A DNA stretch of 22,988 bases from assembly GCA_040401695.1 (NCBI GenBank), contig JBBANY010000037.1:1-22988 (forward strand), in the 5' to 3' direction. The notes beneath the pieces were generated by a model, which searched no databases, was not told the DNA's origin, and saw only the letters and a list, made by a program, of their open reading frames with translations. This DNA is from F1-20-MAGs119 sp040401695 (GTDB lineage Bacteria > Actinomycetota > Acidimicrobiia > Acidimicrobiales > Ilumatobacteraceae). The position numbers were made by a program, and so were the translations under genes. Positions 1 to 5,940 of this stretch are shown here, piece by piece (the first letter of the stretch is position 1; each line of letters begins with the position of its first letter).

Positions 1-622
1 CCTGCCAGAAGACGAGTGCCGACGCGAGCAGGGTGAAGACGGTGTTGGGCAGTCGCAGACCGTGCACGAGAAGCGCCGCGCCGACCCACACGAGGCCCAC
101 GCATGCTCCGTAGACGGCACCGTAGAAAGCCCATGCACCGAGTGAGCCCGGAAGACGACGTGCAGCAAGTTGTCCTGCTGCAGCACCGGCCAGTGCGCCG
201 GCGAAGGCTGCGGCACGCAGGCGTTGGATTGCCGGCTTGCGCAGTGCGGTACGGATGTCGACCGGTGCGAGGAGGACGTGGCGCACCTCGGCGTCTTCGA
301 CTGCGATGGGCCCGCCGCTTGCTCCGCTGCGCACCCCGAGGAACAAGGCAATCGCGACGACGATTCCAAGAATGTTCGGGCCATGGGCGGTCAGGTCGGT
401 GACGTCGTTGGTGGTTGCCACCGAGTCCTCGAAGATGCCGGAGATGAAGAGAACACCTCCGCCGATGACGATGGCGGCGAGATACACGCGGTAGAGGGCC
501 TCGAACCATTCGGTTTCCTGCACGCGGCGGTGTCGGCGGGCGGCGCGCATGTCGCGGAGGGCGGAAAGTCCCGTTGTGGGGGGTGACGCCACGGTGGCGG
601 CGGTGTCGGACACGGGCTCCAT
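1..622 (-). CDS. conserved multipass membrane protein, 3' end missing
   Basis: On the minus strand a frame stays open from the ATG at 622 to the left edge, giving at least 207 residues with no stop. The N-terminus is soluble and basic (ALRDMRAARRHRR). Hydrophobic stretches follow at about residues 47-62 and 83-95, then a GGPIAVEDAEVRHVLLAPVD segment, then further hydrophobic stretches up to the edge. The 'LLAPVD' region followed by membrane segments resembles large ABC-2-like permease proteins of Acidimicrobiia that are mostly annotated as hypothetical. That resemblance is from memory, so I assign no substrate. The start is divergent from dsbB with 43 bp between them. GGCAGG just before the ATG is a weak ribosome site. 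A GTG at 630 is in another frame and gives a shadow ORF. Confidence 0.7.
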   Translation of the reverse strand, partial: MEPVSDTAATVASPPTTGLSALRDMRAARRHRRVQETEWFEALYRVYLAAIVIGGGVLFISGIFEDSVATTNDVTDLTAHGPNILGIVVAIALFLGVRSGASGGPIAVEDAEVRHVLLAPVDIRTALRKPAIQRLRAAAFAGALAGAAAGQLAARRLPGSLGAWAFYGAVYGACVGLVWVGAALLVHGLRLPNTVFTLLASALVFWQ

Positions 623-665
623 CCTGCCACCGCATTCGGCGAAGTGACGGCAAGACTGGGGGTCG

Positions 666-1244
666 ATGGACACCCAGACGATGCAGTTGCTGTCGGCGTT
701 GCTGGCCCTGTTCGCGGCCGGTGGAACGTTGGTGTTGCTGGTTGCGCGGTTGGTTGCGGGGCGGTCGCCGAGCGCAGCGAATTTCGTGACGGCGTTCCGG
801 CCGGTGGCGTTGCCGCTGGGGTTCATGGTGGCGGGGTTTGCGATGTTCGGCAGCCTGTGGTTCAGCGAGGCGGCCAACTACAACCCCTGCAAGTTGTGTT
901 GGTACCAGCGCATCGCGATGTACTCGCTGGCGGTGTTGCTGGGTGTGGCTTTGGTGCGGCGCTGGTGGGCGGCGCGTCGTGCCGGCGATGTATCGGCGTC
1001 GCAGCGCGAGATCACGCCGTACGCAATCGTGCTGGCCGCTTTGGGCAGTGTCGTGTCGACCTACCACTATCTCTTGGAGTGGAACCCGACGTGGGAGAGC
1101 AACGTGTGTTCACTGGATGTTCCGTGCACCACGATCTGGTTCCGTGAATTCGGCTTCGTCACGCTGCCGTTCATGGCGCTGTGCGGTTACGTGAGCATCA
1201 TCATCTTGTTGTCGACGACGTATCGTTCAAGTCATGAACGCTGA
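666..1244 (+). CDS. dsbB: DsbB/BdbC-type disulfide bond formation protein
   Basis: A 192-residue membrane protein of the DsbB family, which reoxidises a periplasmic or extracytoplasmic thiol oxidase and passes electrons to quinone. Four hydrophobic segments are visible (about 7-30, 46-66, 80-98 and 116-133, with a last one near 164-184). The first catalytic pair is Cys75/Cys78 in the typical CKLCWYQR motif after segment 2. The second pair is Cys148/Cys154 (CSLDVPC) in the second extracytoplasmic loop. The length is slightly above E. coli DsbB and fits the family. The ATG at 666 has only a G-rich stretch upstream, so the start is moderately certain. The 3' end overlaps the next gene, a CPHC thioredoxin-fold protein, by 11 bp. 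This points to translational coupling and a functional pair. Confidence 0.9.
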   Translation: MDTQTMQLLSALLALFAAGGTLVLLVARLVAGRSPSAANFVTAFRPVALPLGFMVAGFAMFGSLWFSEAANYNPCKLCWYQRIAMYSLAVLLGVALVRRWWAARRAGDVSASQREITPYAIVLAALGSVVSTYHYLLEWNPTWESNVCSLDVPCTTIWFREFGFVTLPFMALCGYVSIIILLSTTYRSSHER

Positions 1245-1767
1245 ATCGAACGGACAAAAGTCGCTGCCGACGAAGTGGATCGTCGCGGCNNNNNNNNNNN
1301 NNNNNNNNNNNNNNNNNNNNNNNNNNNNNNNNNNNNNNNNNNNNNNNNNNNNNNNNNNNNNNNNNNNNNNNNNNNNNNNNNNNNNNNNNTTGACGCCGTC
1401 GGGCAAGCCGAGGCTGTTGGTGTTCCTTGCGCATTGGTGTCCGCATTGCAACGCCGAGATTCCGCGCCTCATCGAATGGAAGGAATCGGGCCAGATGCCC
1501 GACTCGCTGGAAGTCGTGGGCATCACCACCGGCTCGCGCGACGACCAGGCGAACTGGCCGCCGTCGCAGTGGCTGGTCGACATGGAATGGCCCTGGGCCG
1601 TGATGGCTGACAGCGAAGAGCAAGATGCCGCATATGCGATGGGTGTGAGTGGATACCCGGGATTGGTGTTGCTCGATGGTGACGGCAGTGTTTTGGCGCG
1701 CCGCAGTGGCGAAGCAAGCGTGAGCGAACTCGATGAGTGGGTCAGCGCTGCAGTGCCGAGTGCGTGA
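1234..1767 (+). CDS. Thioredoxin-fold thiol-disulfide oxidoreductase (DsbA/TlpA-like), interrupted by assembly gap
   Basis: The N-terminus (MNAESNGQKSLPTKWIVAA) looks like a cytoplasmic tail entering a membrane anchor. The C-terminal part is a thioredoxin fold with active site WCPHC, the same CPHC dipeptide as DsbA, and a probable cis-Pro loop VSGYPGLVLLDG. It is probably the redox partner of the DsbB overlapping its start. Bases 1290-1389 are N, so the middle is unknown. The frame carries through only because 100 N happens to suit it, which has a one in three chance if the gap length is arbitrary. About 33 residues seem too few for the rest of the anchor, a linker and the first beta strand, so the real gap is probably longer. 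Whether it acts as oxidase, isomerase or reductase cannot be read from the sequence. Confidence 0.82.
   Translation: MNAESNGQKSLPTKWIVAXXXXXXXXXXXXXXXXXXXXXXXXXXXXXXXXXXLTPSGKPRLLVFLAHWCPHCNAEIPRLIEWKESGQMPDSLEVVGITTGSRDDQANWPPSQWLVDMEWPWAVMADSEEQDAAYAMGVSGYPGLVLLDGDGSVLARRSGEASVSELDEWVSAAVPSA
1290..1389. other. assembly gap of exactly 100 N
   Basis: One hundred unknown bases inside the thioredoxin-fold gene. The flanks share no sequence, so this gap really lacks bases, unlike the second gap. The round length suggests a placeholder. Confidence 0.98.
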
Positions 1768-1781
1768 GGTTGTTCCGCGAA

Positions 1782-1844
1782 TTGTTGCAGTTTTGTTTTC
1801 TCGGCGCGTTTTGTAGCACTTCTCGGTGCACGTTGTAGCAGTTC
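1782..1844 (+). repeat. three degenerate 12-bp direct repeats, possible operator sites
   Basis: TTGTTGCAGTTT (1782-1793), TTGTAGCACTTC (1811-1822) and TTGTAGCAGTTC (1833-1844) lie in the AT-rich gap between the thioredoxin-fold gene and the coiled-coil gene. The last two start 22 bp apart, about two helical turns, so a protein could bind both on one face. No binding protein is suggested by the window. This may be chance in an AT-rich stretch. Confidence 0.35.
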
Positions 1845-1860
1845 GAAAAATGTCTGCTCG

Positions 1861-1906
1861 CTTTCTCGATGTGATGCACACATAGGTGTGTTCGCAATCG
1901 AGAAAG
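1861..1906 (+). promoter_or_regulatory. 46-nt inverted repeat ahead of the coiled-coil gene, possible translational control hairpin
   Basis: CTTTCTCGAT (1861-1870) and ATCGAGAAAG (1897-1906) are perfect 10-bp inverted arms. Between them CACAC/GTGTG form a nested 5-bp stem around ATAG. The right arm includes GAGAAAG, the best purine-rich candidate ribosome site for the GTG at 1916 (9 nt spacing), so the folded RNA would hide it. No T-run follows, so it is not an ordinary terminator. It could instead be a dyad operator. Confidence 0.55.
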
Positions 1907-1915
1907 TTGGTTACC

Positions 1916-2584
1916 GTGACACCACGCGAAGGAAATCGTCGGCAAATGGCACAAGCGTTTGCTGCGACACATGGAGTGGAGGTGGCAGACATCATCATGG
2001 AGCACTTGCCGCCGGAGGGCTGGAGCGAACTGGCCACCAAAACCGATGTGGCCACGCAGGGCCAGTTGTTGCGCAGCGACTTCGAGACGCAGGGCCGGCT
2101 GTTGCGCCGTGACCTCGAGACGCAGGGCCAGTTATTGCGCCGTGACCTCGAGTCGCAGGGCCAGTTGTTGCGCAGCGAGTTTGGCGAGAAAATGTCTGCC
2201 CTCAAAGGCGAACTCACGCAGAAGATGTCCGACTTGCGTGGCGAGTTGACGACGCAAATGTCCGAACTTCGTATTGAGTTGAAAAAAGAGATGGCTGGTT
2301 TGCGCGATGAGCTGAAGGGCGAAATGGCTGATCTGCGCGATGAGCTGACGACGCAGATGACCGACGTTCGTGTTGAGCTGAAGGGCGAGATGGCTGGTTT
2401 GCGTGATGAGCTGAAGGGCGAGATGGCCGCGGTGCGAGGGGGTGTAAACGCCGCGGTTGAACGTTTGGGCAAAGAAATGTCCCAGGAGTTTGCCAAGCAG
2501 CAGAAGTGGATGTTCACAACAATGGGCGGAATGTTCGGCGGAAGCGCAGCGATCATCTCCGCGGTCGTGCTGTTGGTGAGATAA
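1916..2584 (+). CDS. hendecad-repeat coiled-coil protein with C-terminal membrane anchor
   Basis: 222 residues from the GTG at 1916 (MTPREGNRRQ...). Three parts are visible. An N-terminal module ends in MEHLPPEGWSELATKTDV, a signature I recall from short actinobacterial coiled-coil proteins with a C-terminal anchor. A long helix covers residues about 47-189, made of 11-residue repeats (TQGQLLRSDFE, EKMSALKGELT, GEMAGLRDELK types). A hydrophobic tail at about 199-222 is likely a membrane anchor. I know no function; a membrane-tethered rod or spacer is an inference. The in-frame GTG at 1886 lies inside the inverted repeat and is unlikely. An ATG at 1946 is the other candidate, but it would cut into the N-terminal module. 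A second small anchored protein follows after 57 bp. Confidence 0.8.
   Translation: MTPREGNRRQMAQAFAATHGVEVADIIMEHLPPEGWSELATKTDVATQGQLLRSDFETQGRLLRRDLETQGQLLRRDLESQGQLLRSEFGEKMSALKGELTQKMSDLRGELTTQMSELRIELKKEMAGLRDELKGEMADLRDELTTQMTDVRVELKGEMAGLRDELKGEMAAVRGGVNAAVERLGKEMSQEFAKQQKWMFTTMGGMFGGSAAIISAVVLLVR
2054..2482 (+). repeat. 33-bp tandem coding repeats (13 degenerate units)
   Basis: Starting at 2054, units of 33 bp encode 11-residue repeats in phase. The first four units (2054, 2087, 2120, 2153) share a CGCAGGGCC core and are close to identical. Units from 2186 on are of the G/T-E/Q-M-x-x-L-R-x-E-L-K type. The near identity of some units suggests recent internal duplication. Confidence 0.85.
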
Positions 2585-2641
2585 GACGGGTGCAATGAGA
2601 TCGCGATGCGAGACACGCGCGATTCAGACAGGAGAAGATAA

Positions 2642-2875
2642 ATGGTGAGAGAAGAATCCTCTCGGTACTCCGAGGTTTCTCGTCAAGATCTCATCGAACT
2701 TCGGTTGGAACTACACAAGGAAATCGTGAAGATTCACACGAAGGTCAATCAGGTTGGTGAGGATTGCGCCAAGAGGTCTTACAAAGACACTGAATGGGTA
2801 TCAAACATGCTTCTCGCGGTGGTTGCCACGACGACGTTGATCTCCTTGGCGATTTCTCTAGTCGTCGCCAAGTAA
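2642..2875 (+). CDS. small membrane-anchored helical protein
   Basis: A 77-residue protein with a polar, helix-prone N-terminal two thirds (ELRLELHKEIVKIHTKVNQ has coiled-coil spacing) and a single hydrophobic segment at about 57-76. It has the same layout as the preceding hendecad protein, reduced in size. A strong ribosome site, CAGGAGA, lies about 6 nt before the ATG at 2642, which supports real translation. The 57-bp spacing suggests cotranscription with the upstream gene. Its 3' end overlaps the opposing larC stop region by 18 bp. I recognise no family or function. A paired membrane complex with its neighbour is a guess. Confidence 0.7.
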   Translation: MVREESSRYSEVSRQDLIELRLELHKEIVKIHTKVNQVGEDCAKRSYKDTEWVSNMLLAVVATTTLISLAISLVVAK

Positions 2876-4066
2876 ACGGCGCGCGGCATCTTCGGCGAGG
2901 CGCATCACTTCGCGCAGGGGAAGGCCCGTGGCGCGAGCGGCCTTCGCCGAATGATCGAACTCAGCTTTCACACGGTGGTCGTTGCACTTCACGTCGATCG
3001 AGTGGCCGAGTACCTCGACGGTGATCGTGCGCCGGGCGCTCGCGTAGCGCTGTAACGCGGTTGCGCGGATACCGAGTGAACCGGTTTCGCGGGTGATGAT
3101 CGTGCGCATCGCGTCGGCCGACTCGGGCCGGCAGAGAACCTGCAGGCAATGGCCGTGGCGTTCCTTCTTCATGAGGATGGGTGTCACCCACGCGTCGTTG
3201 GCACCGGCGGCCATCAGGGTCGCGACGGTGTAGGCGAGGACTTCGGGAGTGACGTCATCGGTGTTGGTTTCCAGGACGATCAGCGACTCGACGTCGTGAG
3301 ACGTGTCCTCGGTGGTTGTGCCGATGAGTACCTGCACGACGTTCGCGCGGTCGGCGGGGTTCTTGGTTCCCGCGCCGTGTCCAACCGCGCTGACTTGCAT
3401 CGTGGGTGACGGGCCAAAGGAATCGGCCAGTGCGGTGACGATGGCGACACCGGTGGGGGTCGACACTTCGTAGTCGACGTCGATGCCGCGCACGGGGGCG
3501 TTGCGGGCGGCGAGCATGGTCGCGACGGCGGGGCCGGGGCTGGGGATCTTGCCGTGTGCCGAACGAACCGTGCCGTGCGACGTTGCGATCGGCGAGGCGA
3601 CGATGCGCATGACGTTCAACAGTTGTAGTGCGGCACACGTGCCGACGATGTCGACGATTGCGTCGGTGCTGCCGACTTCGTGGAACTCGACATCGTCGAG
3701 AGCGACTCCGTGAACTTGCGCCTCGGCCTCGCCAAGAGTACGAAAGACACGCAGCGCGTTCGACTTCACCGTGTCGGGGATGTCGGCGTTGGTGATGATC
3801 GTGACGATGTCGCGATATGGGCGGTGCGGCGCGTGGCCGTGGTCGTGGTTGTGACCGTCGTCGTGATGATGGTGTTCGACGACGATTGCGTGGGTGGCCG
3901 AGATGCCGCAACGATCGACGCGGTCGGCGGTGAGTGCCCAGCCGTCGAGGTGAAGACCCGAGACGATGTCGGCGATTGACATTGCGTCGGCACCGGCGTC
4001 GATGAGGGCACCCATCAACATGTCGCCGGCGACACCAGCACCGCAATTCACCCACGCAGTGTTCAT
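2858..4066 (-). CDS. larC: LarC, nickel insertion into the pincer nucleotide cofactor
   Basis: 402 residues. LarC catalyses the last step of nickel-pincer nucleotide (NPN) synthesis: CTP-dependent insertion of Ni into pyridinium-3,5-bisthiocarboxylate mononucleotide. The N-terminus carries the family start WVNCGAGVAGDMLMGALIDAGA. A His/Asp-rich loop (EHHHHDDGHNHDHGH, about residues 64-78) is the expected metal-holding region. FHEVGSTDAIVDIVG and ETNTDDVTPE mark the later conserved blocks. The ATG at 4066 overlaps the larB stop as ATGA, so the two are translationally coupled. An upstream extension to 4150 in this frame lies wholly inside larB and is rejected. The gene is one continuous ORF, not split into larC1/larC2. 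No larE or larA is in the window, so the Ni enzyme served is unknown. Confidence 0.93.
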   Translation of the reverse strand: MNTAWVNCGAGVAGDMLMGALIDAGADAMSIADIVSGLHLDGWALTADRVDRCGISATHAIVVEHHHHDDGHNHDHGHAPHRPYRDIVTIITNADIPDTVKSNALRVFRTLGEAEAQVHGVALDDVEFHEVGSTDAIVDIVGTCAALQLLNVMRIVASPIATSHGTVRSAHGKIPSPGPAVATMLAARNAPVRGIDVDYEVSTPTGVAIVTALADSFGPSPTMQVSAVGHGAGTKNPADRANVVQVLIGTTTEDTSHDVESLIVLETNTDDVTPEVLAYTVATLMAAGANDAWVTPILMKKERHGHCLQVLCRPESADAMRTIITRETGSLGIRATALQRYASARRTITVEVLGHSIDVKCNDHRVKAEFDHSAKAARATGLPLREVMRLAEDAARRLLGDD

Positions 4067-4815
4067 GTGCGTCGGTTCAAGATGCGCGCGACGGCGCACG
4101 CGGCGCCGAAGCCGTTGTCGATGCCGACGACGGTGACACCGGCGGCACACGAGGCGTGCATGGCGAGAAGTGCGGTGACGCCCTCGAGGGACGAGCCGTA
4201 GCCGACGCTGGTGGGAACCGCGACGATCGGAGCGCCGCTGAGGCCGCCGATGACACTGGCGAGAGCACCTTCCATTCCAGCGGCGCAGATGATGGCGTCG
4301 GCGGTCTGCACGGTTTCGACGCGGTCGAGGAGCCGGTGGATTCCAGCCACACCGACGTCGACGATGCGTTCGGGTGTGAATCCGTAGGCGCGGAGAGTGA
4401 GCACCGCTTCGTCGACGACGGGAACGTCGGCGGTGCCGGCGCTGATGACGAGGACGCGGTGCTGCGATGCATTGGCTGTGTCGGGCAGACGCCAGGCGTA
4501 GGTGTTCGATGCGCGCTGTGCACCGGGATTGTCGGCAAGGGCAGCTTTTGCTTGATTGTCGTCGACGCGGGTGAGAATGACGGGGCCCTCACCGTGTTTC
4601 AGCATCTCTGCGACGATCGTTGCGCATTGCTCGGGCGACTTGCCCGGTCCGTAGATGGCCTCGGGTGTTCCCGACCGCAGCGCGCGGTGATGGTCGACCA
4701 GCGCGTCTCCCGCCTGCGTGAAGGGCAAGCGGCGGAGTATCGCAACGGCGTCGTCGGCCGAGGTTGCACCCGACTGCACGTCGGCGAGCAGTTGGCGGAG
4801 GGTCTCGGTAAACAT
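4063..4815 (-). CDS. larB: LarB, pyridinium-3,5-dicarboxylate mononucleotide synthase
   Basis: 250 residues. LarB starts NPN synthesis by carboxylating and hydrolysing nicotinic acid adenine dinucleotide. An N-terminal part carries a GPGKSPEQ motif at about 56-63. The C-terminal half is the PurE-like (AIR carboxylase-type) domain, with AGMEGALASVIGGL (179-192), VPTSVGYGSSLEG (200-212) and GIDNGFGAA (231-239). Cys223 in HASCAAGV matches the cysteine reported as the covalent catalytic residue in this family. The length is normal. The stop overlaps the larC start by 4 bp. The start is divergent from pheA with only 38 bp between, so the two promoters must be packed back to back. CAACAT six bases before the ATG is a poor -10 candidate. 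Confidence 0.93.
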   Translation of the reverse strand: MFTETLRQLLADVQSGATSADDAVAILRRLPFTQAGDALVDHHRALRSGTPEAIYGPGKSPEQCATIVAEMLKHGEGPVILTRVDDNQAKAALADNPGAQRASNTYAWRLPDTANASQHRVLVISAGTADVPVVDEAVLTLRAYGFTPERIVDVGVAGIHRLLDRVETVQTADAIICAAGMEGALASVIGGLSGAPIVAVPTSVGYGSSLEGVTALLAMHASCAAGVTVVGIDNGFGAACAVARILNRRT

Positions 4816-4840
4816 GGACCAATGTTGGCATCTCCTCGCC

Positions 4841-4846
4841 TAGCCT
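4841..4846 (+). promoter_or_regulatory. -10 box TAGCCT for pheA, leaderless type
   Basis: TAGCCT ends 7 nt before the GTG start at 4854, with no ribosome site between. This is the spacing expected when transcription begins at or next to the start codon. No convincing -35 was found. Confidence 0.6.
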
Positions 4847-4853
4847 TCCCATC

Positions 4854-5795
4854 GTGAGTGCACCCATCCCCCGACGCGTCGGCTTTCTCGGGCCGTTCGG
4901 CACGTTCACCGATCAGGCTGCGCGTACGCAGCACGATCTGGCTGCGATGGATTTGGTGCCGTTTCGCACGGTCCCCGACGTGCTCGATGCCGTCGAAGCC
5001 GGGGAAATCGACCTTGGTTTCGTGCCGATCGAGAACTCGATCGAAGGCACGGTGAACCTCACCCAAGATGCACTTGTATTCGACCACGATCTCTACATTC
5101 AGCGTGAGGTCGTTCTCGACATCAAACACTTCCTGCTCGCGTTGCCCGGAACGAAGATCGCCGATGTCGCCGAAGTGCATTCGATGCCCGTCGCCACGGC
5201 GCAGTGCCATGCTTTCCTGCGCAAGGAACTGCCGAAGGCCGAAGTGCGTGCAGTCACCAGCACGGCAGAGGCCGCACGGCGAATCGCAGAGGACCAGTTG
5301 TCGGGTGTTGCAGCCATTGCACCCGAGTCGGCGGCTGCGATGTACGGACTCGACGTGATCGCTCGTGACATTGCCGACCACGACAACAACCAGACGCGCT
5401 TCGTGTTGGTGGGCAAGGACACCGTGCCTGCGCCGACCGGACACGACCGCACCGCGCTTGTGGTGTTCCAGCGTGCCGACGAACCGGGCAGCCTGATTTC
5501 GATTCTGCAAGAGTTCGCCGCGCGGCGCATCAACATCGACAACCTGCAGTCGCGGCCGACGAAGAACACCGGTCTCGGTGACTACTGCTTCATCATCTAC
5601 GCCGACGGCCACATCGCCGACGAGTTGATGGCCGACGCACTGCGCGAACTACACGCCAAGCAGGGCGGCGTGAAGTTCTTCGGTTCGTTCCCTGCCGCGG
5701 GCCAGGCCGCGCACAACGCCCGCGAACACGCAGATGCTCGTTGGCGCGACGCCGACGACTGGGTGTCGCACCTGCGCAGCCGCATCACGCGCTGA
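4854..5795 (+). CDS. pheA: prephenate dehydratase (PDT + ACT domains)
   Basis: 313 residues; converts prephenate to phenylpyruvate in phenylalanine synthesis. The catalytic PDT domain covers about 8-186: GFLGPFGTFTDQAA at the start, GFVPIENSIEGTVN in the middle, and the hallmark TRF triplet at 181-183 (NNQTRFVLVG). An ACT regulatory domain follows from about 199 (TALVVFQRADEPGSLISIL), with the LQSRP motif at 231-235 that corresponds to the ESRP effector site for Phe. There is no chorismate mutase domain, so this is the monofunctional form usual in actinobacteria. The GTG start at 4854 is supported by the TAGCCT box 7 nt upstream and by the N-terminal motif beginning a few residues later. The gene is divergent from larB, and a tRNA-Ser gene follows 33 bp after the stop. 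Confidence 0.95.
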   Translation: MSAPIPRRVGFLGPFGTFTDQAARTQHDLAAMDLVPFRTVPDVLDAVEAGEIDLGFVPIENSIEGTVNLTQDALVFDHDLYIQREVVLDIKHFLLALPGTKIADVAEVHSMPVATAQCHAFLRKELPKAEVRAVTSTAEAARRIAEDQLSGVAAIAPESAAAMYGLDVIARDIADHDNNQTRFVLVGKDTVPAPTGHDRTALVVFQRADEPGSLISILQEFAARRINIDNLQSRPTKNTGLGDYCFIIYADGHIADELMADALRELHAKQGGVKFFGSFPAAGQAAHNAREHADARWRDADDWVSHLRSRITR

Positions 5796-5815
5796 GCGTT
5801 GCCCGTCGACGGCGA

Positions 5816-5821
5816 TAGCCT
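5816..5821 (+). promoter_or_regulatory. -10 box TAGCCT for tRNA-Ser
   Basis: The same hexamer as upstream of pheA lies 7 nt before the first base of the mature tRNA (5829). Transcription from it would begin at, or within a base or two of, the mature 5' end. No clear -35 is seen. Confidence 0.55.
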
Positions 5822-5828
5822 CGCTGAC

Positions 5829-5915
5829 GGAACGGTGGCAGAGTGGACAAATGCATCCGCCTTGAAAGCGGAAGGCCCAAAAGGCCCGGGGGTTCGAATC
5901 CCTTCCGTTCCGCCA
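5829..5915 (+). tRNA. tRNA-Ser(UGA)
   Basis: The acceptor stem GGAACGG (5829-5835) pairs with CCGTTCC (5905-5911), followed by discriminator G and an encoded CCA (5913-5915). The anticodon stem TCCGC/GCGGA encloses loop CTTGAAA, giving anticodon TGA, which reads UCA and related serine codons. A long variable arm (GGCCC-AAAA-GGCCC) marks a class II tRNA, as expected for Ser. The T loop GGTTCGAATCC is normal. It lies between pheA and guanine deaminase on the same strand, and the guanine deaminase start region begins directly after the CCA. Confidence 0.97.
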
Positions 5916-5940
5916 GGGAAATGTGGATGATGGTGCTGAT

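Noticed and set aside
1886..1915. GTG at 1886 as start of the hendecad protein
   Set aside because: It lies within the nested stem of the inverted repeat and adds residues unlike the rest of the family; 1916 matches the family N-terminus.
1201..2616. 471-codon minus-strand frame across gap 1 and the coiled-coil gene
   Set aside because: It is antisense to three clear plus-strand genes, passes through the N run, and consists of Arg/Ser-rich repeats mirroring the 33-bp coding repeats.
4067..4150. N-terminal extension of LarC
   Set aside because: It overlaps larB in full and is Arg/His-rich shadow sequence; the ATGA overlap gives a natural start.
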